A DNA stretch of 64,000 nucleotides from Raoultibacter massiliensis (lineage in GTDB: Bacteria; Actinomycetota; Coriobacteriia; Coriobacteriales; Eggerthellaceae), in assembly GCF_900199545.1 (NCBI RefSeq), contig NZ_LT962671.1, forward strand, positions 1,199,144-1,263,143, read 5' to 3'. Below the pieces are notes generated by a model that worked only from the letters and a program-made list of their open reading frames with translations, did not search any database and was not told the DNA's origin. Below, piece by piece: positions 1 through 7,952 of this stretch. Made by a program: the position numbers and the translations under genes. The first letter of the stretch is position 1, and each line of letters opens with the position of its first letter.

Positions 1-195
1 GGCTCGGGCACGCTCAAAAAGTACGTCACCGAAAGCGTCAACGCCTACCTCGCCCCCATCCGCGAGCGCAGGACGGAGCTTGCAAGCGACATGGATTACA
101 TCGAGGACGTGCTGCACGAAGGCAACTGTCGCGCGAACGACATCGCCAACGCGACGCTCGACGAGGTGCGCGAAACGATGGGCATGGTGTATTAG
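1..195 (+). CDS. trpS: Tryptophanyl-tRNA synthetase, C-terminal fragment
   Basis: The window opens inside this gene; 64 codons and the TAG stop remain. The end has the form seen in class I tryptophanyl-tRNA synthetases: a helix with Ala-Pro-Ile-Arg-Glu-Arg-Arg, then a segment with the pattern HEGNCRANDIA, then TLDEVRETMGMVY. Family members end in almost the same way (a small residue, Ala-Arg, Ile-Ala, Thr-Leu, Val-Arg, Met-Gly). The enzyme charges tRNA-Trp in the cytoplasm. The catalytic HIGH and KMSKS regions lie outside the window, so the call rests on the tail alone. Tyrosyl-tRNA synthetase is less likely because it normally ends in an S4-like RNA-binding domain, absent here. Confidence 0.8.
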   Translation, partial: GSGTLKKYVTESVNAYLAPIRERRTELASDMDYIEDVLHEGNCRANDIANATLDEVRETMGMVY

Positions 196-263
196 GGGCT
201 TCCCCGAATTCAAGCCGCCGCACGCTTCAAGAGGCCAACCGCAGCCTTGCTTCGTTGGATACC

Positions 264-322
264 CATCGCCCGCAAGCAGTCCCGCGATAGACTGCTGTTT
301 TGCGGATCTTTTGCGGGCGATG
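264..322. repeat. Nested inverted repeat (hairpin)
   Basis: CATCGCCCGCAA at 264-275 is matched perfectly by its reverse complement at 311-322. Inside it, AGCAGTC (275-281) pairs with GACTGCT (290-296). The two stems could form one long branched hairpin in RNA. No run of T follows on either strand, so it does not look like an ordinary terminator of trpS. Confidence 0.6.
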
Positions 323-334
323 CAACGAATATGC

Positions 335-509
335 GCGATTCTGCCACTTTTACTCGACAGTCCTGCAAAATGCAAGATCATGCATGAATGTCGCGAAATC
401 GCCAGTGCGCTGAACAGGGCGTTTCGTATAGCCATGTGCGGCGATCTCTCAATTTGACATTTTCGTGCGCTGTTTTCGCAGGACTGTCGAGTTATTTTGG
501 CAAAATCGC
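335..509. repeat. Long inverted repeat, MITE-like or structured RNA
   Basis: The arm at 335-370 and the arm at 474-509 are imperfect reverse complements. The core ACTCGACAGTCCTGC (352-366) matches GCAGGACTGTCGAGT (478-492) exactly, and similarity extends outward to GCGATT/AATCGC ends. The arms enclose about 100 bp with no gene. Such a pair of ~36-nt terminal inverted repeats fits a small non-autonomous mobile element or a structured RNA. No clear target duplication was seen. Confidence 0.5.
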
Positions 510-689
510 TTGATTTCCGCGCACGGGCCTTCGCGCAAGCTTGACCGAGACTCATTTTGCTATGCAGCACCCCGAAGCGCCTCGAACCGAAAGCTGCCGA
601 ACGAGCCGTCCGCATCGCATCGAACGCACCGGCTCCCCCCTAGAGCGCAATCGATCTGCATTCCCGCAACCGCAACAACGCAGTCGCCG

Positions 690-723
690 AAAAAAACAAT
701 TCGAACCCCCGAAGGGGTTCGAA
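690..723 (-). terminator. Rho-independent terminator of tRNA-Asn
   Basis: Stem TTCGAACCCC (700-709) pairs with GGGGTTCGAA (714-723) around a CGAA loop. Read on the minus strand it is followed by a T-rich run (complement of 690-699). It lies just past the 3' end of tRNA-Asn. Confidence 0.85.
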
Positions 724-734
724 CAGATTCGTTA

Positions 735-809
735 TGGCTCCCCGGGTAGGATTCGAACCTACAACCCTCCGGTTAACAGCCGGATGCTCTGCCGTTGAGC
801 TACCGAGGA
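735..809 (-). tRNA. tRNA-Asn (GTT)
   Basis: Minus-strand cloverleaf with acceptor TCCTCGG pairing with CCGGGGA, discriminator G and an encoded CCA (735-737). The anticodon loop reads CTGTTAA, giving anticodon GTT for asparagine. The T arm has the standard GGTTCGAATCC. A terminator follows directly. Confidence 0.95.
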
Positions 810-975
810 ATGGCATGCGCTTCATGCGCAAGTGGAAATTATACCGTAACGCCGATGTTTGGCAATACCGAATTTCAAATCAAGCTGGAGTTTTCCGACA
901 CGTTACCGACGGGCCTCGGGCATAGAGCGAACATACGTATGGTATACTGGCAAAACCCCAGAAGAATGGACTCCC

Positions 976-1911
976 ATGATAGTCAGCGCATCGCGCCGAA
1001 CCGACATACCGCGTTTCTGCATGGAATGGCTCATCAACCGTCTGCAAGCCGGCTACGCCCTCGTGCGCAATCCCATGAACCGATCGAGCGTATCCCGCGT
1101 ACCGCTCGACCGGGAAAGCGTCGAGTGCATTGCATTCTGGACGAAAAACCCCGAGCCGATGCTCGACTGCCTCGGAGAGCTCGAACCCTATCCGTACTAC
1201 GTCCAATTCACGCTCAACGCCTACGGAACCGATGTCGAATCGGCGCTTCCCCCGAAAGCTGCGCTTGTCGAAACGTTCAGGCGGCTTTCATCCGCCATCG
1301 GCTCGCATCGCATGGTTTGGCGATACAGCCCCATCCTCGTAAGCGACCGCTACACCGTCGAGCACCATCTTCGCTATTTCGAGGTATTCGCGAAGAAACT
1401 CGAAGGATTCACCTCGCAATGCCGGATCAGTTTTCTGGATATGTATCCGAAAATCGAACAGCTCATGCATGCGAAGAACCTCCGATGCGTTCCCGTTGAG
1501 CAGGAAACCGACCTTGCACGGGCGCTTTGCGCCATCGGAGCAAGACACGGCATGGAGGTCGGCGGTTGCGGGACGATGGATCTCGATGCCGCGGGCATGG
1601 CGCGCAAAGGATGCATCGACCCGGCTTTCGTCGAGCATGCGATCGGGTTCGGCGCGGTTGACGCCGCAGCGACGGCTGGCCGGAACGGATGCTACTGTAT
1701 GACCAGCGTTGACATCGGCGCTTACGATACCTGCGCGAACGGCTGCGTGTATTGCTACGCCAACGCGGGGGGCCTCGCAAACACGCCGAGCAATCTCTGC
1801 AAATACGATCCGGATTCCGAGCTGCTCTGCGATCGCCTCAACCCAGGCGATACGATTACCGAAAGAAAGGCGCTCCGTCTAATCACCCCCCAAACGCGGC
1901 TTGACATCTAG
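976..1911 (+). CDS. DUF1848 family protein
   Basis: 311 residues. The start was set at 976 because the protein then begins MIVSASRRTDIP, the usual DUF1848 opening; an in-frame extension upstream has no family features. Near the C terminus is DIGAYDTCANGCVYCYAN, with cysteines spaced C-x3-C-x2-C as in radical-SAM-type iron-sulfur sites, so a [4Fe-4S] cluster is likely. The family is widespread in anaerobes and has no firmly established reaction. The Shine-Dalgarno is weak, and a TATACT box lies 25-30 bp upstream. It stands alone between two minus-strand tRNA genes. Confidence 0.85.
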   Translation: MIVSASRRTDIPRFCMEWLINRLQAGYALVRNPMNRSSVSRVPLDRESVECIAFWTKNPEPMLDCLGELEPYPYYVQFTLNAYGTDVESALPPKAALVETFRRLSSAIGSHRMVWRYSPILVSDRYTVEHHLRYFEVFAKKLEGFTSQCRISFLDMYPKIEQLMHAKNLRCVPVEQETDLARALCAIGARHGMEVGGCGTMDLDAAGMARKGCIDPAFVEHAIGFGAVDAAATAGRNGCYCMTSVDIGAYDTCANGCVYCYANAGGLANTPSNLCKYDPDSELLCDRLNPGDTITERKALRLITPQTRLDI

Positions 1912-2008
1912 CTTGCAGCACACTTCCCATGCGCTTTGCATGCTTCATGAAAAGATAATTCAAATCAGAGTTCGCTAAAACAGGACATAGGGAGATCCCG
2001 AGATACAG

Positions 2009-2039
2009 AAAAAGGACCTTTGAATATCAAAGGTCCTTT
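2009..2039 (-). terminator. Terminator of tRNA-Val
   Basis: Thirteen-bp stem: AAAGGACCTTTGA (2011-2023) pairs with TCAAAGGTCCTTT (2027-2039) around a 3-nt loop. On the minus strand it ends in a T run just past tRNA-Val. It could also act for the DUF1848 gene coming from the other side. Confidence 0.8.
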
Positions 2040-2048
2040 CGAGTTTCA

Positions 2049-2123
2049 TGGTGGTCGCTACAGGATTTGAACCTGTGACCCCCGCCGTGTGAAGGCGATG
2101 CTCTCCCGCTGAGCCAAGCGACC
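2049..2123 (-). tRNA. tRNA-Val (CAC)
   Basis: Minus-strand cloverleaf with acceptor GGTCGCT/AGCGACC, discriminator A and encoded CCA (2049-2051). The anticodon loop reads TTCACAC, so the anticodon is CAC, decoding GUG valine codons. The T arm is CAGGTTCAAATCCTG. Confidence 0.95.
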
Positions 2124-2282
2124 GAATGCACATTTCGAAAAGCTTTCCGTGTGCTCGAAGTATTTTAGCGGTCCTACCGCCCGAGCGCAAGGGAGAATCT
2201 GGTTTTATAGGTTTTCGGGGCTTACGGTATGCGCTCACTTGCGTTAGAATACTATCTCGCGCCAGAAGCGCACGCTAACCCC

Positions 2283-2357
2283 GGGCCTATAGCTCAACGG
2301 TGGAGCAGAGGACTCATAATCCTTTGGTTGCAGGTTCGAATCCTGCTGGGCCCACCA
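2283..2357 (+). tRNA. tRNA with CAT anticodon, probably tRNA-Ile2
   Basis: Acceptor GGGCCTA pairs with TGGGCCC; discriminator A and CCA are encoded. The anticodon loop reads CTCATAA, so the anticodon is CAT. It lacks the acceptor mismatch and the three G-C anticodon-stem pairs of initiator tRNA. Its anticodon region (GGACTCATAATCC followed by TTTGGTTG) resembles bacterial tRNA-Ile2, whose C34 is changed to lysidine so that it reads AUA. Elongator tRNA-Met is the alternative. A terminator follows at 2370. Confidence 0.9.
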
Positions 2358-2369
2358 TAAAACCGTTTT

Positions 2370-2400
2370 CGAACCCCGGCTTGTCGGGGTTCGCTGTTTT
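2370..2400 (+). terminator. Terminator of the CAT-anticodon tRNA
   Basis: CGAACCCCG (2370-2378) pairs with CGGGGTTCG (2385-2393), followed by CTGTTTT. Confidence 0.8.
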
Positions 2401-2473
2401 CCAGGCACTCGGACACCCGACCCCCTCGCGGCTGCCGCAACAAAAGGCAGGCGGGACGCACGACGCATATCGC

Positions 2474-2749
2474 TCACTTCTTCATTTCGAGCCGTTTTAT
2501 CTCCAATAGGCGCTCGGCCTCGTCGCTCAGTGCATTGGCGCTGCCGTGCACGTGCTTTGCGGCCAGCAAAAGAACGCCGATGACGCCGGCGATGTACACC
2601 TCGGGATCGCATCGATCCGACTCGATGGCGATACGCACGCATTCGAGAGCCTGCACGACATCGCCCGAAATACTTGCAGCCTCCGCCAAGTCGTCAACGA
2701 AAGCCATCGGTACCAATACCCCATGTTCGTCTCCGCGATCATCCACCAC
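2474..2749 (-). CDS. Small hypothetical protein
   Basis: 91 residues, no family recognised. The GTG start at 2749 was chosen because GGAAGGGAG sits seven bases upstream on the minus strand; longer versions have no ribosome-binding site. The product is helical, with a hydrophobic stretch around VYIAGVIGVLLLAAK and a charged end (EAERLLEIKRLEMKK). It is divergent from the small HTH protein at 2955, with an AT-rich shared promoter region between them. The pairing suggests a regulator and target but gives no function. Confidence 0.5.
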   Translation of the reverse strand: MVDDRGDEHGVLVPMAFVDDLAEAASISGDVVQALECVRIAIESDRCDPEVYIAGVIGVLLLAAKHVHGSANALSDEAERLLEIKRLEMKK

Positions 2750-2954
2750 GCAACCACTCCCTTCCGAAGCCGAAACTCCGGCTTCTTCTTGCGGAGAGCA
2801 TCCCTTGAACGAACAAGGCTGCGTGGACGCTCCTGACTTCCCTTCCTGCGCACTTCGCAGTTTACGCCTAGTAGAAAATAGGCACAAGATGTGGTAGAGT
2901 TATACATTAGATATACACAATACGTATTATGCATATAGGAAATTCGGAGGAACG

Positions 2955-3203
2955 ATGAAGGCACAAGACGCCCTACGGGAAGCAATCTCCTCTTCGGGCA
3001 AAAGCCAAGCGGGCATCAGCAAGAGCATCGGAAAGACGCGCAATTACGTCAACGCGCTCGTCACCCAAGCCGATGCCACAGGCGGCACGCTCGAGTGCGG
3101 AACCGTCGCGGGAATCGCGGATGCGTGCGACTATGCACTCGTGCTGATTCCCCGAGGAACCGAACCTCCCGGATCGCTCGTAATCGATCCACCGGCAAAA
3201 TAG
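2955..3203 (+). CDS. Small XRE-like helix-turn-helix protein
   Basis: 82 residues, preceded by an excellent Shine-Dalgarno (TTCGGAGGAACG). The N-terminal half has the spacing of a lambda-repressor-type HTH: ALREAISSSGKSQAGISKSI, then a recognition-helix-like KTRNYVNALV, then TVAGIADACDYALVLIP. This is the order seen in small XRE DNA-binding proteins. The AT-rich upstream region holds the palindrome AATACGTATT, a possible operator. The divergent neighbour at 2474-2749 may be under the same control. The target is unknown. Confidence 0.7.
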   Translation: MKAQDALREAISSSGKSQAGISKSIGKTRNYVNALVTQADATGGTLECGTVAGIADACDYALVLIPRGTEPPGSLVIDPPAK

Positions 3204-3322
3204 CGGCACCATCGGAACCGTACGGAAGGCGATGCTTCAGTGCGCAGCAGCACGACGGGCTTACCGTATGCACGCTCGGCTCGGCGTCGAAGCACTGCAC
3301 CGAGCCGAGCCGAAAGCAAGCA

Positions 3323-4498
3323 CTACCGCGCGAACATGAGCCTTTCGCTCTTGAACATCTTCTGCAACACGTACACGCCGATGCCGGTATACACCAGGTT
3401 GCTCGCCACGCACGCTACAACGGCTGCAGGCTGGAAATCGAAGGTGAATATTCCGATCATGCACTGCACGCTGTTGTAGAGCGGGACGAAGTAGTAGCCG
3501 AGCTCGGGCTTGGCGCCATCGCCGAACATGCCGAGCAAACCGATCACCATGACCACGATCATAAGCGGCGTCAGGTAAAGCTGCGCTTCTTTCGTCGTCT
3601 TCGCAAGCGCCGACACCACGGTGATCAGCATGACGATGAGCAGGGTGGTCGAGAAGATCACAAGCGCCAGCAGCAGATACTCGGGTGCTCCGTATACGTT
3701 TATATCGAACTCGCCCTGCATCAGGTTCGGCAAACTGGCGAAGATGCCGATAGCGCTCGAAGCTGCGATCGCAAGTCCGATGAGCGCGAGCGCCAAAATC
3801 TTACCGAGCGCTATATCGCTGCGCTTGATCGGCGTCGCAAGCATGGTCGCCATCGTTCCACGCTCCTTTTCGCCTGCAACCGCTTCGGATGCAACCGACA
3901 TGCATCCGCTGAACAGCAAAATGAGCAGCAACATAGGCACAATGGATACGATGATCGTTGCCGCAAGATCCTTGTCTTCGGCCACATCGTAGATCGCCTC
4001 GCCGGCATTCACGTCGAACTTGTTCGAAAGAGACGATTCGTATGCGTCGAGCACCGCAACGAACGCAGCGTAAGCCCTGGCCGACGAGGTATCCGCCGAA
4101 TTGTAATACACCTCGACCCGTGGAGCGATCTGCCCCGACGAGGTCTCGTAGGCAGCCACCGCCTCATCAAACCCCTTGGGGAACACCGCGAATGCCTGAA
4201 CATCGGCGCCATCGATCTGCTCCCGCATTTCCTCAGGACTCGGCAAGCTCGCCGTTTCCACCAGATCGATACCCGAAGCCGCCGCCAGCTGCTCCACGCT
4301 CGCGGGACAATCGACCACGGCGATCGTCGGCCGTTCGGAATCGCCGCCGCCCATCATGCCCGACATCGCATTGCCCATGATCGACCACATGCCGAAGATG
4401 AGCAAACCCGGCAATACGATGGCGATCAGAGCCGACGCCTTATTGCTGAAGAAGCGTGCAAGCTCCTTTTTCGCTATGGTAAGCACACTGCTTTTCAC
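3323..4498 (-). CDS. ABC-2 type exporter permease, NatB-like
   Basis: 391 residues. One helix near the N terminus (ALIAIVLPGLLIFGMWS) is followed by a large extracytoplasmic domain (about residues 45-190). A C-terminal bundle of about five helices then follows, with the conserved EAVAGEKERGTMATMLATP segment between the first two. This is the topology of ABC-2 permeases of the NatB/YhaP kind. Its start overlaps the end of the ATPase gene by 4 bp, so the two are translationally coupled. NatAB pumps export sodium in Bacillus; the substrate here cannot be read from sequence. Confidence 0.85.
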   Translation of the reverse strand: MKSSVLTIAKKELARFFSNKASALIAIVLPGLLIFGMWSIMGNAMSGMMGGGDSERPTIAVVDCPASVEQLAAASGIDLVETASLPSPEEMREQIDGADVQAFAVFPKGFDEAVAAYETSSGQIAPRVEVYYNSADTSSARAYAAFVAVLDAYESSLSNKFDVNAGEAIYDVAEDKDLAATIIVSIVPMLLLILLFSGCMSVASEAVAGEKERGTMATMLATPIKRSDIALGKILALALIGLAIAASSAIGIFASLPNLMQGEFDINVYGAPEYLLLALVIFSTTLLIVMLITVVSALAKTTKEAQLYLTPLMIVVMVIGLLGMFGDGAKPELGYYFVPLYNSVQCMIGIFTFDFQPAAVVACVASNLVYTGIGVYVLQKMFKSERLMFAR

Positions 4499-5271
4499 GA
4501 GGCATCACCCACCGTCATGCGATACATGTCGAAAAACGCATCCTCGAGCGACCGATCTCCCGTGAGCTCTTCCAGGGTGCCGCTTGCAACCATGCGCCCC
4601 CCGATGATGACGCCCGCGCGGTCGCACACCTTCTCGACCAGGCTGAAGATATGGGTGGAAAGCAGAATGGTCTTGCCCTCCCCCTTAAGCTCAAGCAGAA
4701 AATCGGTGACCGTTTTCGCCGTAAGGACATCGAGGCCGTTGGTCGGCTCGTCGAAGATGATGACGCTCGGATCGTGCGCCACCGAAACCGCAAGGGAAAC
4801 CTTCTGCTTCATACCCGTGGACAGATCGGCAACCTTGGTTTCGGCGAACGATTCGATGCCGAAACGCGAGAACAGACTCCGCTTGCGCGCTTCGCGCACC
4901 CCATGATCGACATGGTGCAGTTCCGAGAAGAAATCGAACAGGTAATCCGGCGAGAACACCTCTTCGAGCTTCAGTTCGCTCGTCAGAAACCCGATCGTCT
5001 CGCGCACGCCCATCGGATCGCTCACGATGCTCGATCCGTTGATCCACGCATCGCCTTCGTCGGGCTTTATGAGCGCCGCAAGCATTCTGAGCGTCGTCGT
5101 CTTGCCTGCTCCGTTCGGACCGAGCAGCCCGTAGATCTCCCCTCTCACCACCTCGAACGAAAGGTTGTCCACGGCTGTTTTTCGCCGCTCTTCAGTGTGC
5201 TCGAGTTTGCGCTGCTTTGCGGAAAGCGGGTAGGTCTTCCGCAATCCCTGCGCTCGGATAGCTGATTCCAT
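4495..5271 (-). CDS. ABC exporter ATP-binding subunit, NatA-like
   Basis: 258 residues with a full ABC ATPase set: Walker A GPNGAGKT near residue 52, signature LSTGMKQK, Walker B VIIFDEPT, D-loop NGLD and switch histidine STH. An insertion of charged residues (KQRKLEHTEERRK) between the first strand and Walker A is a NatA-type feature. It is the first gene of a two-gene operon with the permease at 3323-4498. No regulator is adjacent. Confidence 0.9.
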   Translation of the reverse strand: MESAIRAQGLRKTYPLSAKQRKLEHTEERRKTAVDNLSFEVVRGEIYGLLGPNGAGKTTTLRMLAALIKPDEGDAWINGSSIVSDPMGVRETIGFLTSELKLEEVFSPDYLFDFFSELHHVDHGVREARKRSLFSRFGIESFAETKVADLSTGMKQKVSLAVSVAHDPSVIIFDEPTNGLDVLTAKTVTDFLLELKGEGKTILLSTHIFSLVEKVCDRAGVIIGGRMVASGTLEELTGDRSLEDAFFDMYRMTVGDAS

Positions 5272-5361
5272 GTGCCTCGTTTCTTCGTTTCGTTTACGGG
5301 ACAGGGCTTGTCAAGCCGCTTTGAAAAGTATACCGATTCGCATGCGCCATTCGGTAACAAC

Positions 5362-5676
5362 GTGCAAAAAAACTTTACCTGTCAAAGCAAACGCACCGAG
5401 ATCTCCCGTGCCATCCAGTATCTGACGTTTTTCATACTTGCCCAAGGGCTTGTCTGGTGCTGTTACTACCTCGCCCTCGCAGCGTTCGATCCGAATCAAG
5501 TCGATTACGCGACGGGGATGTCCCAACTCATCGTTTCGGTACTCACGATCGTATCGATCGGATTCGCGTTCTTCGAGTTTCTGCGCAAAAAAATAGCCGG
5601 AAACGATGCTGTGCGAGCGGCTAGCCTTCTTCACCCAAACGTATCTCCCCCGTTTCCTTCCCGACAACGAATATAG
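5362..5676 (+). CDS. Putative small two-helix membrane protein
   Basis: The frame is open from 5272, but no start has a good ribosome-binding site; the GTG at 5362 is a guess. The product has two clear hydrophobic helices (FFILAQGLVWCCYYLALAAF and a second around LIVSVLTIVSIGFAFFEF) joined by a polar loop. It has a basic end after the second helix. The helix pattern argues for a real protein. The missing start signal and the overlap with the leader of the divergent ABC operon argue against it. Confidence 0.4.
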   Translation: MQKNFTCQSKRTEISRAIQYLTFFILAQGLVWCCYYLALAAFDPNQVDYATGMSQLIVSVLTIVSIGFAFFEFLRKKIAGNDAVRAASLLHPNVSPPFPSRQRI

Positions 5677-5719
5677 CTTCTGTACTGCTATGATGTACTT
5701 GAAAACGAGGTGATACATC

Positions 5720-5914
5720 ATGAAGGATTTCAACGGTTTCTTAAGGGTTCTCGCCAGCGACGAAAGCAAGGCCGAAGTCGAGCGCATCATTCTCGACAAC
5801 GCCATGGAAGAAGAGCGCGAAGGCAACGACATCCACACGTACCTCTATACCGTCATCGATGCCGTAACCGACTACAAGCTGCGCAAGTACCACGAATGGG
5901 TTTCGCAGGACTGA
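5720..5914 (+). CDS. Small hypothetical acidic protein
   Basis: 64 residues with a good Shine-Dalgarno (GAGGTGATACATC). The product is acidic and helical: MKDFNGFLRVLASDESKAE opens it and YKLRKYHEWVSQD closes it. No domain is recognised. It is 12 bp upstream of the zinc-ribbon gene at 5927, and one terminator follows both, so they form a two-gene unit. Confidence 0.7.
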   Translation: MKDFNGFLRVLASDESKAEVERIILDNAMEEEREGNDIHTYLYTVIDAVTDYKLRKYHEWVSQD

Positions 5915-5926
5915 ACGGAGGATGTC

Positions 5927-6070
5927 ATGATCTACAAAACCGGCGACAAACCCGGAAAGGGCACGTACCGCTGCACAAAGTGCGGGTTCCTCGTGCACCT
6001 TTACGATAACGACGGAAAACTGCCCGCATGCCCCGCTTGCATGCATAGCGAATACACCAAGGTCGACTGA
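5927..6070 (+). CDS. Short zinc-ribbon (rubredoxin-like) protein
   Basis: 47 residues. Two Cys-x2-Cys knuckles (CTKCGF and CPACMH) about 18 residues apart form a complete zinc or iron ribbon and nothing else. The start follows GGAGGATGTC. The knuckle pattern resembles the short zinc-ribbon domains of the rubrerythrin and FYDLN families, but the gene is too small to assign a role. It is probably co-transcribed with 5720-5914 and ends before a strong terminator. Confidence 0.75.
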   Translation: MIYKTGDKPGKGTYRCTKCGFLVHLYDNDGKLPACPACMHSEYTKVD

Positions 6071-6114
6071 CCTCATACCCACCCGGCCGCGTCAACCCCA
6101 CGCGGCATACTCCA

Positions 6115-6163
6115 AAAGGGCGCTTCCATACCACCCCCCCCCAAGCAGGAAGCGCCCTTTCTC
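6115..6163 (+). terminator. Strong rho-independent terminator
   Basis: Thirteen-bp stem AAAGGGCGCTTCC (6115-6127) with GGAAGCGCCCTTT (6148-6160), then TCT. A C8 run lies in the loop. Confidence 0.85.
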
Positions 6164-6310
6164 ATGCCACGAAACAGCGACTAGCGCGGCGACGCCCAAA
6201 CGCTGGTGACTGGGCTTTCGACGGTTGGGCGCAAGGGCCTTCGAACCCCAAAGGAAAGCGCTCGGCATTGCGAAGGTCAACAGAAGCGAAGATCATGGTA
6301 TGATCGGTTT

Positions 6311-7309
6311 ATGCAGCAGATGCTTCCCGACATACCGCTTAAGAACTCCGTTGACGTATCGGGCCCCGATGCAAAAGGCGCCTGGTCATGCAAGTTCTTC
6401 GCTTTCAATACCGAAATCCTGCTTCAGACGTACCGAAACGATCTTCCCGAAAAAACCGTTCGTGAAGGATTCTCGGCTGCCGTCGAACGGTGCAGAACCT
6501 TCGAGTACCTCCTGTCCCGCCATCTGGAGAGCAGCGATGTCTCCCGCATCAACGCCGCTTCGGGAGAAAAGGTTCCCATTGCAGCAGAGACGTATCGCGT
6601 GCTTGAAGCGAGCCTACGCTACTGCGAAGCAAGCGGAGGCGTCTTCGACATCACGATGGGCGCGGTATGCAGGCTTTGGGATTTCATGGAAAAAACCGTG
6701 CCCGACCAGGCAAGTCTCATACAAGCGCTCGCCCATGTCAACTGGCGCGCGCTGAAGCTCGCCTCTACCGAGAACGGGTTCTGGGCGCAGCTGGACGACC
6801 CTGCCGCCTCCATCGATGTCGGAGGCACGGCAAAGGGCTTCATAGCCGACGATCTGCGCGCACTGCTTGCAGGCCAGGGGTTCTCGAACGCCATCATCAA
6901 TTTGGGCGGAAACGTCGTGACCTTCGGCTCGAAGCCCGATGGAAAGCCCTGGACGATCGGCATACGCAATCCTGCAGATCCCTCGACGCTCATCGGCGCA
7001 GTACCGATCAGGCAGGGATCGGTGGTTACGAGCGGCCTTTACGAGCGTTGCTTCGAAAAGGACGGCATCCACTATCACCATATCCTCGACCCCGCTACGG
7101 GCTATCCCGTAGCCACCGATATCGCCAGCGCAACCATCGTCTCGGCGAACTCGATCGACGGGGACGGTTATTCCACAACCGTATTCGCCCTCGGGTCGCA
7201 AGGGGCGATCGATTTCGCCGAACGCACACCAGGCATCGAAGCGCTGCTTATCCTTGATGATGGAACCATCGTCCAATCAAGCGGGATCTCCGGGTTCATC
7301 AAGTTGTAA
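6311..7309 (+). CDS. apbE: FAD:protein FMN transferase (ApbE family)
   Basis: 332 residues. ApbE moves FMN from FAD onto a serine or threonine of flavoproteins. Diagnostic pieces are present: SIDVGGTAKGFIADDL near residue 170 (flavin and Mg binding), NLGGNVVTFGSKPDGKPW, HHILDPATGYPV near residue 256, and the late metal-binding segment SIDGDGYSTTVFALG. The ATG at 6311 is preferred over an upstream in-frame start because family homology begins there; the Shine-Dalgarno is weak, and a TATGAT box just upstream suggests a very short leader. No signal peptide or lipobox is seen, so it should act inside the cell. The flavoprotein at 12582-14363 carries a matching acceptor motif. It ends 4 bp from the convergent acetyltransferase gene. 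Confidence 0.92.
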   Translation: MQQMLPDIPLKNSVDVSGPDAKGAWSCKFFAFNTEILLQTYRNDLPEKTVREGFSAAVERCRTFEYLLSRHLESSDVSRINAASGEKVPIAAETYRVLEASLRYCEASGGVFDITMGAVCRLWDFMEKTVPDQASLIQALAHVNWRALKLASTENGFWAQLDDPAASIDVGGTAKGFIADDLRALLAGQGFSNAIINLGGNVVTFGSKPDGKPWTIGIRNPADPSTLIGAVPIRQGSVVTSGLYERCFEKDGIHYHHILDPATGYPVATDIASATIVSANSIDGDGYSTTVFALGSQGAIDFAERTPGIEALLILDDGTIVQSSGISGFIKL

Positions 7310-7313
7310 ACGA

Positions 7314-7781
7314 TCACGAGTCCAAGCGCTTCGCGAAACAGATGATCCTATTGGCTTCAGCGAAGCCGCAAGCCAGGTGGAATGCGAGGCTCTCCCCGTT
7401 GTCGAGTTCGCAATCGCTCGCGAACTCCGAACACCCCTTCGATACCGCCCACGCTTCGCACGCCCCGACGAGCATGCGCGCATGACCCCTCCCGCGAAAC
7501 CGCTCGTCCACGAATATCCCTTCGAGATACCCGACGGGGCTGCTTTCGGTACCCTCGACGTAATCACGGCGCAAGCGGCACCAAGCGAAACCGACAGCCT
7601 CTTCCCCCGAACCGGGGTCGTTCGGATCGGCATCGCGCAGCGACAGGAAACAAGCCGCATCCGCATCGCGAAGATCGCACAGCAATTCTTCTTCGAGCAC
7701 GCCCGCATCGTGCCCGGGCCACAAGAGCTCGGATAATCGAACCAAATCGCCGATATCCCCAACAGTCGCCTCACGTATCAA
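7314..7781 (-). CDS. GNAT acetyltransferase, AAC(6')-like
   Basis: 155 residues, started at a TTG because AAAGGAGGAG lies six bases upstream. The acetyl-CoA loop is in GIFVDERFRGRGHARMLV (R-x-x-G-x-G/A type). The layout matches aminoglycoside 6'-N-acetyltransferases closely: YLEGIFVDERFRGRG, then AWAVSKGCSEFASDCELDN, then SLAFHLACGF and a final RIICFAKRL. That family acetylates the 6'-amino group of kanamycin-type drugs, but close chromosomal relatives can have other amine substrates. It lies downstream of proB on the same strand with a 171-bp gap. Confidence 0.8.
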   Translation of the reverse strand: MIREATVGDIGDLVRLSELLWPGHDAGVLEEELLCDLRDADAACFLSLRDADPNDPGSGEEAVGFAWCRLRRDYVEGTESSPVGYLEGIFVDERFRGRGHARMLVGACEAWAVSKGCSEFASDCELDNGESLAFHLACGFAEANRIICFAKRLDS

Positions 7782-7952
7782 CGCACTCCTCCTTTCGCTG
7801 TCGCAGAGACAGCGACGCCCTCCGATCTTTGCACCGCCTGGTCGCAGCTTCGGCGCTTCGGCGCAAACCTTCGGGGCGGCCCCGCCCAAACGAACGGCCG
7901 CCTCATTCGCTTGCCCAATTGTAGTCTATCGACGGCTTGCGCCCCGCCATAT

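Larger units (their letters stand above)
196..689. other. Gene-free, structured intergenic region after trpS
   Basis: About 490 bp without a convincing gene. Open frames exist on both strands but have no ribosome-binding site and no protein-like composition. The region is dominated by two sets of inverted repeats, listed separately (264-322 and 335-509). Both contain versions of a GCAGTC/GACTGC core. The rest (510-689) shows nothing recognisable apart from the tRNA terminator that starts at 690. Confidence 0.6.

Noticed and set aside
80..831. Several 60-125 codon frames after trpS and across tRNA-Asn
   Set aside because: They overlap a tRNA, terminators or inverted repeats and have no translation signals.
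3095..4906. Plus-strand open frame of about 600 codons
   Set aside because: It runs antisense to the NatAB-like genes, is rich in Arg and His with no domain, and has no ribosome-binding site. It is a by-product of high GC content.
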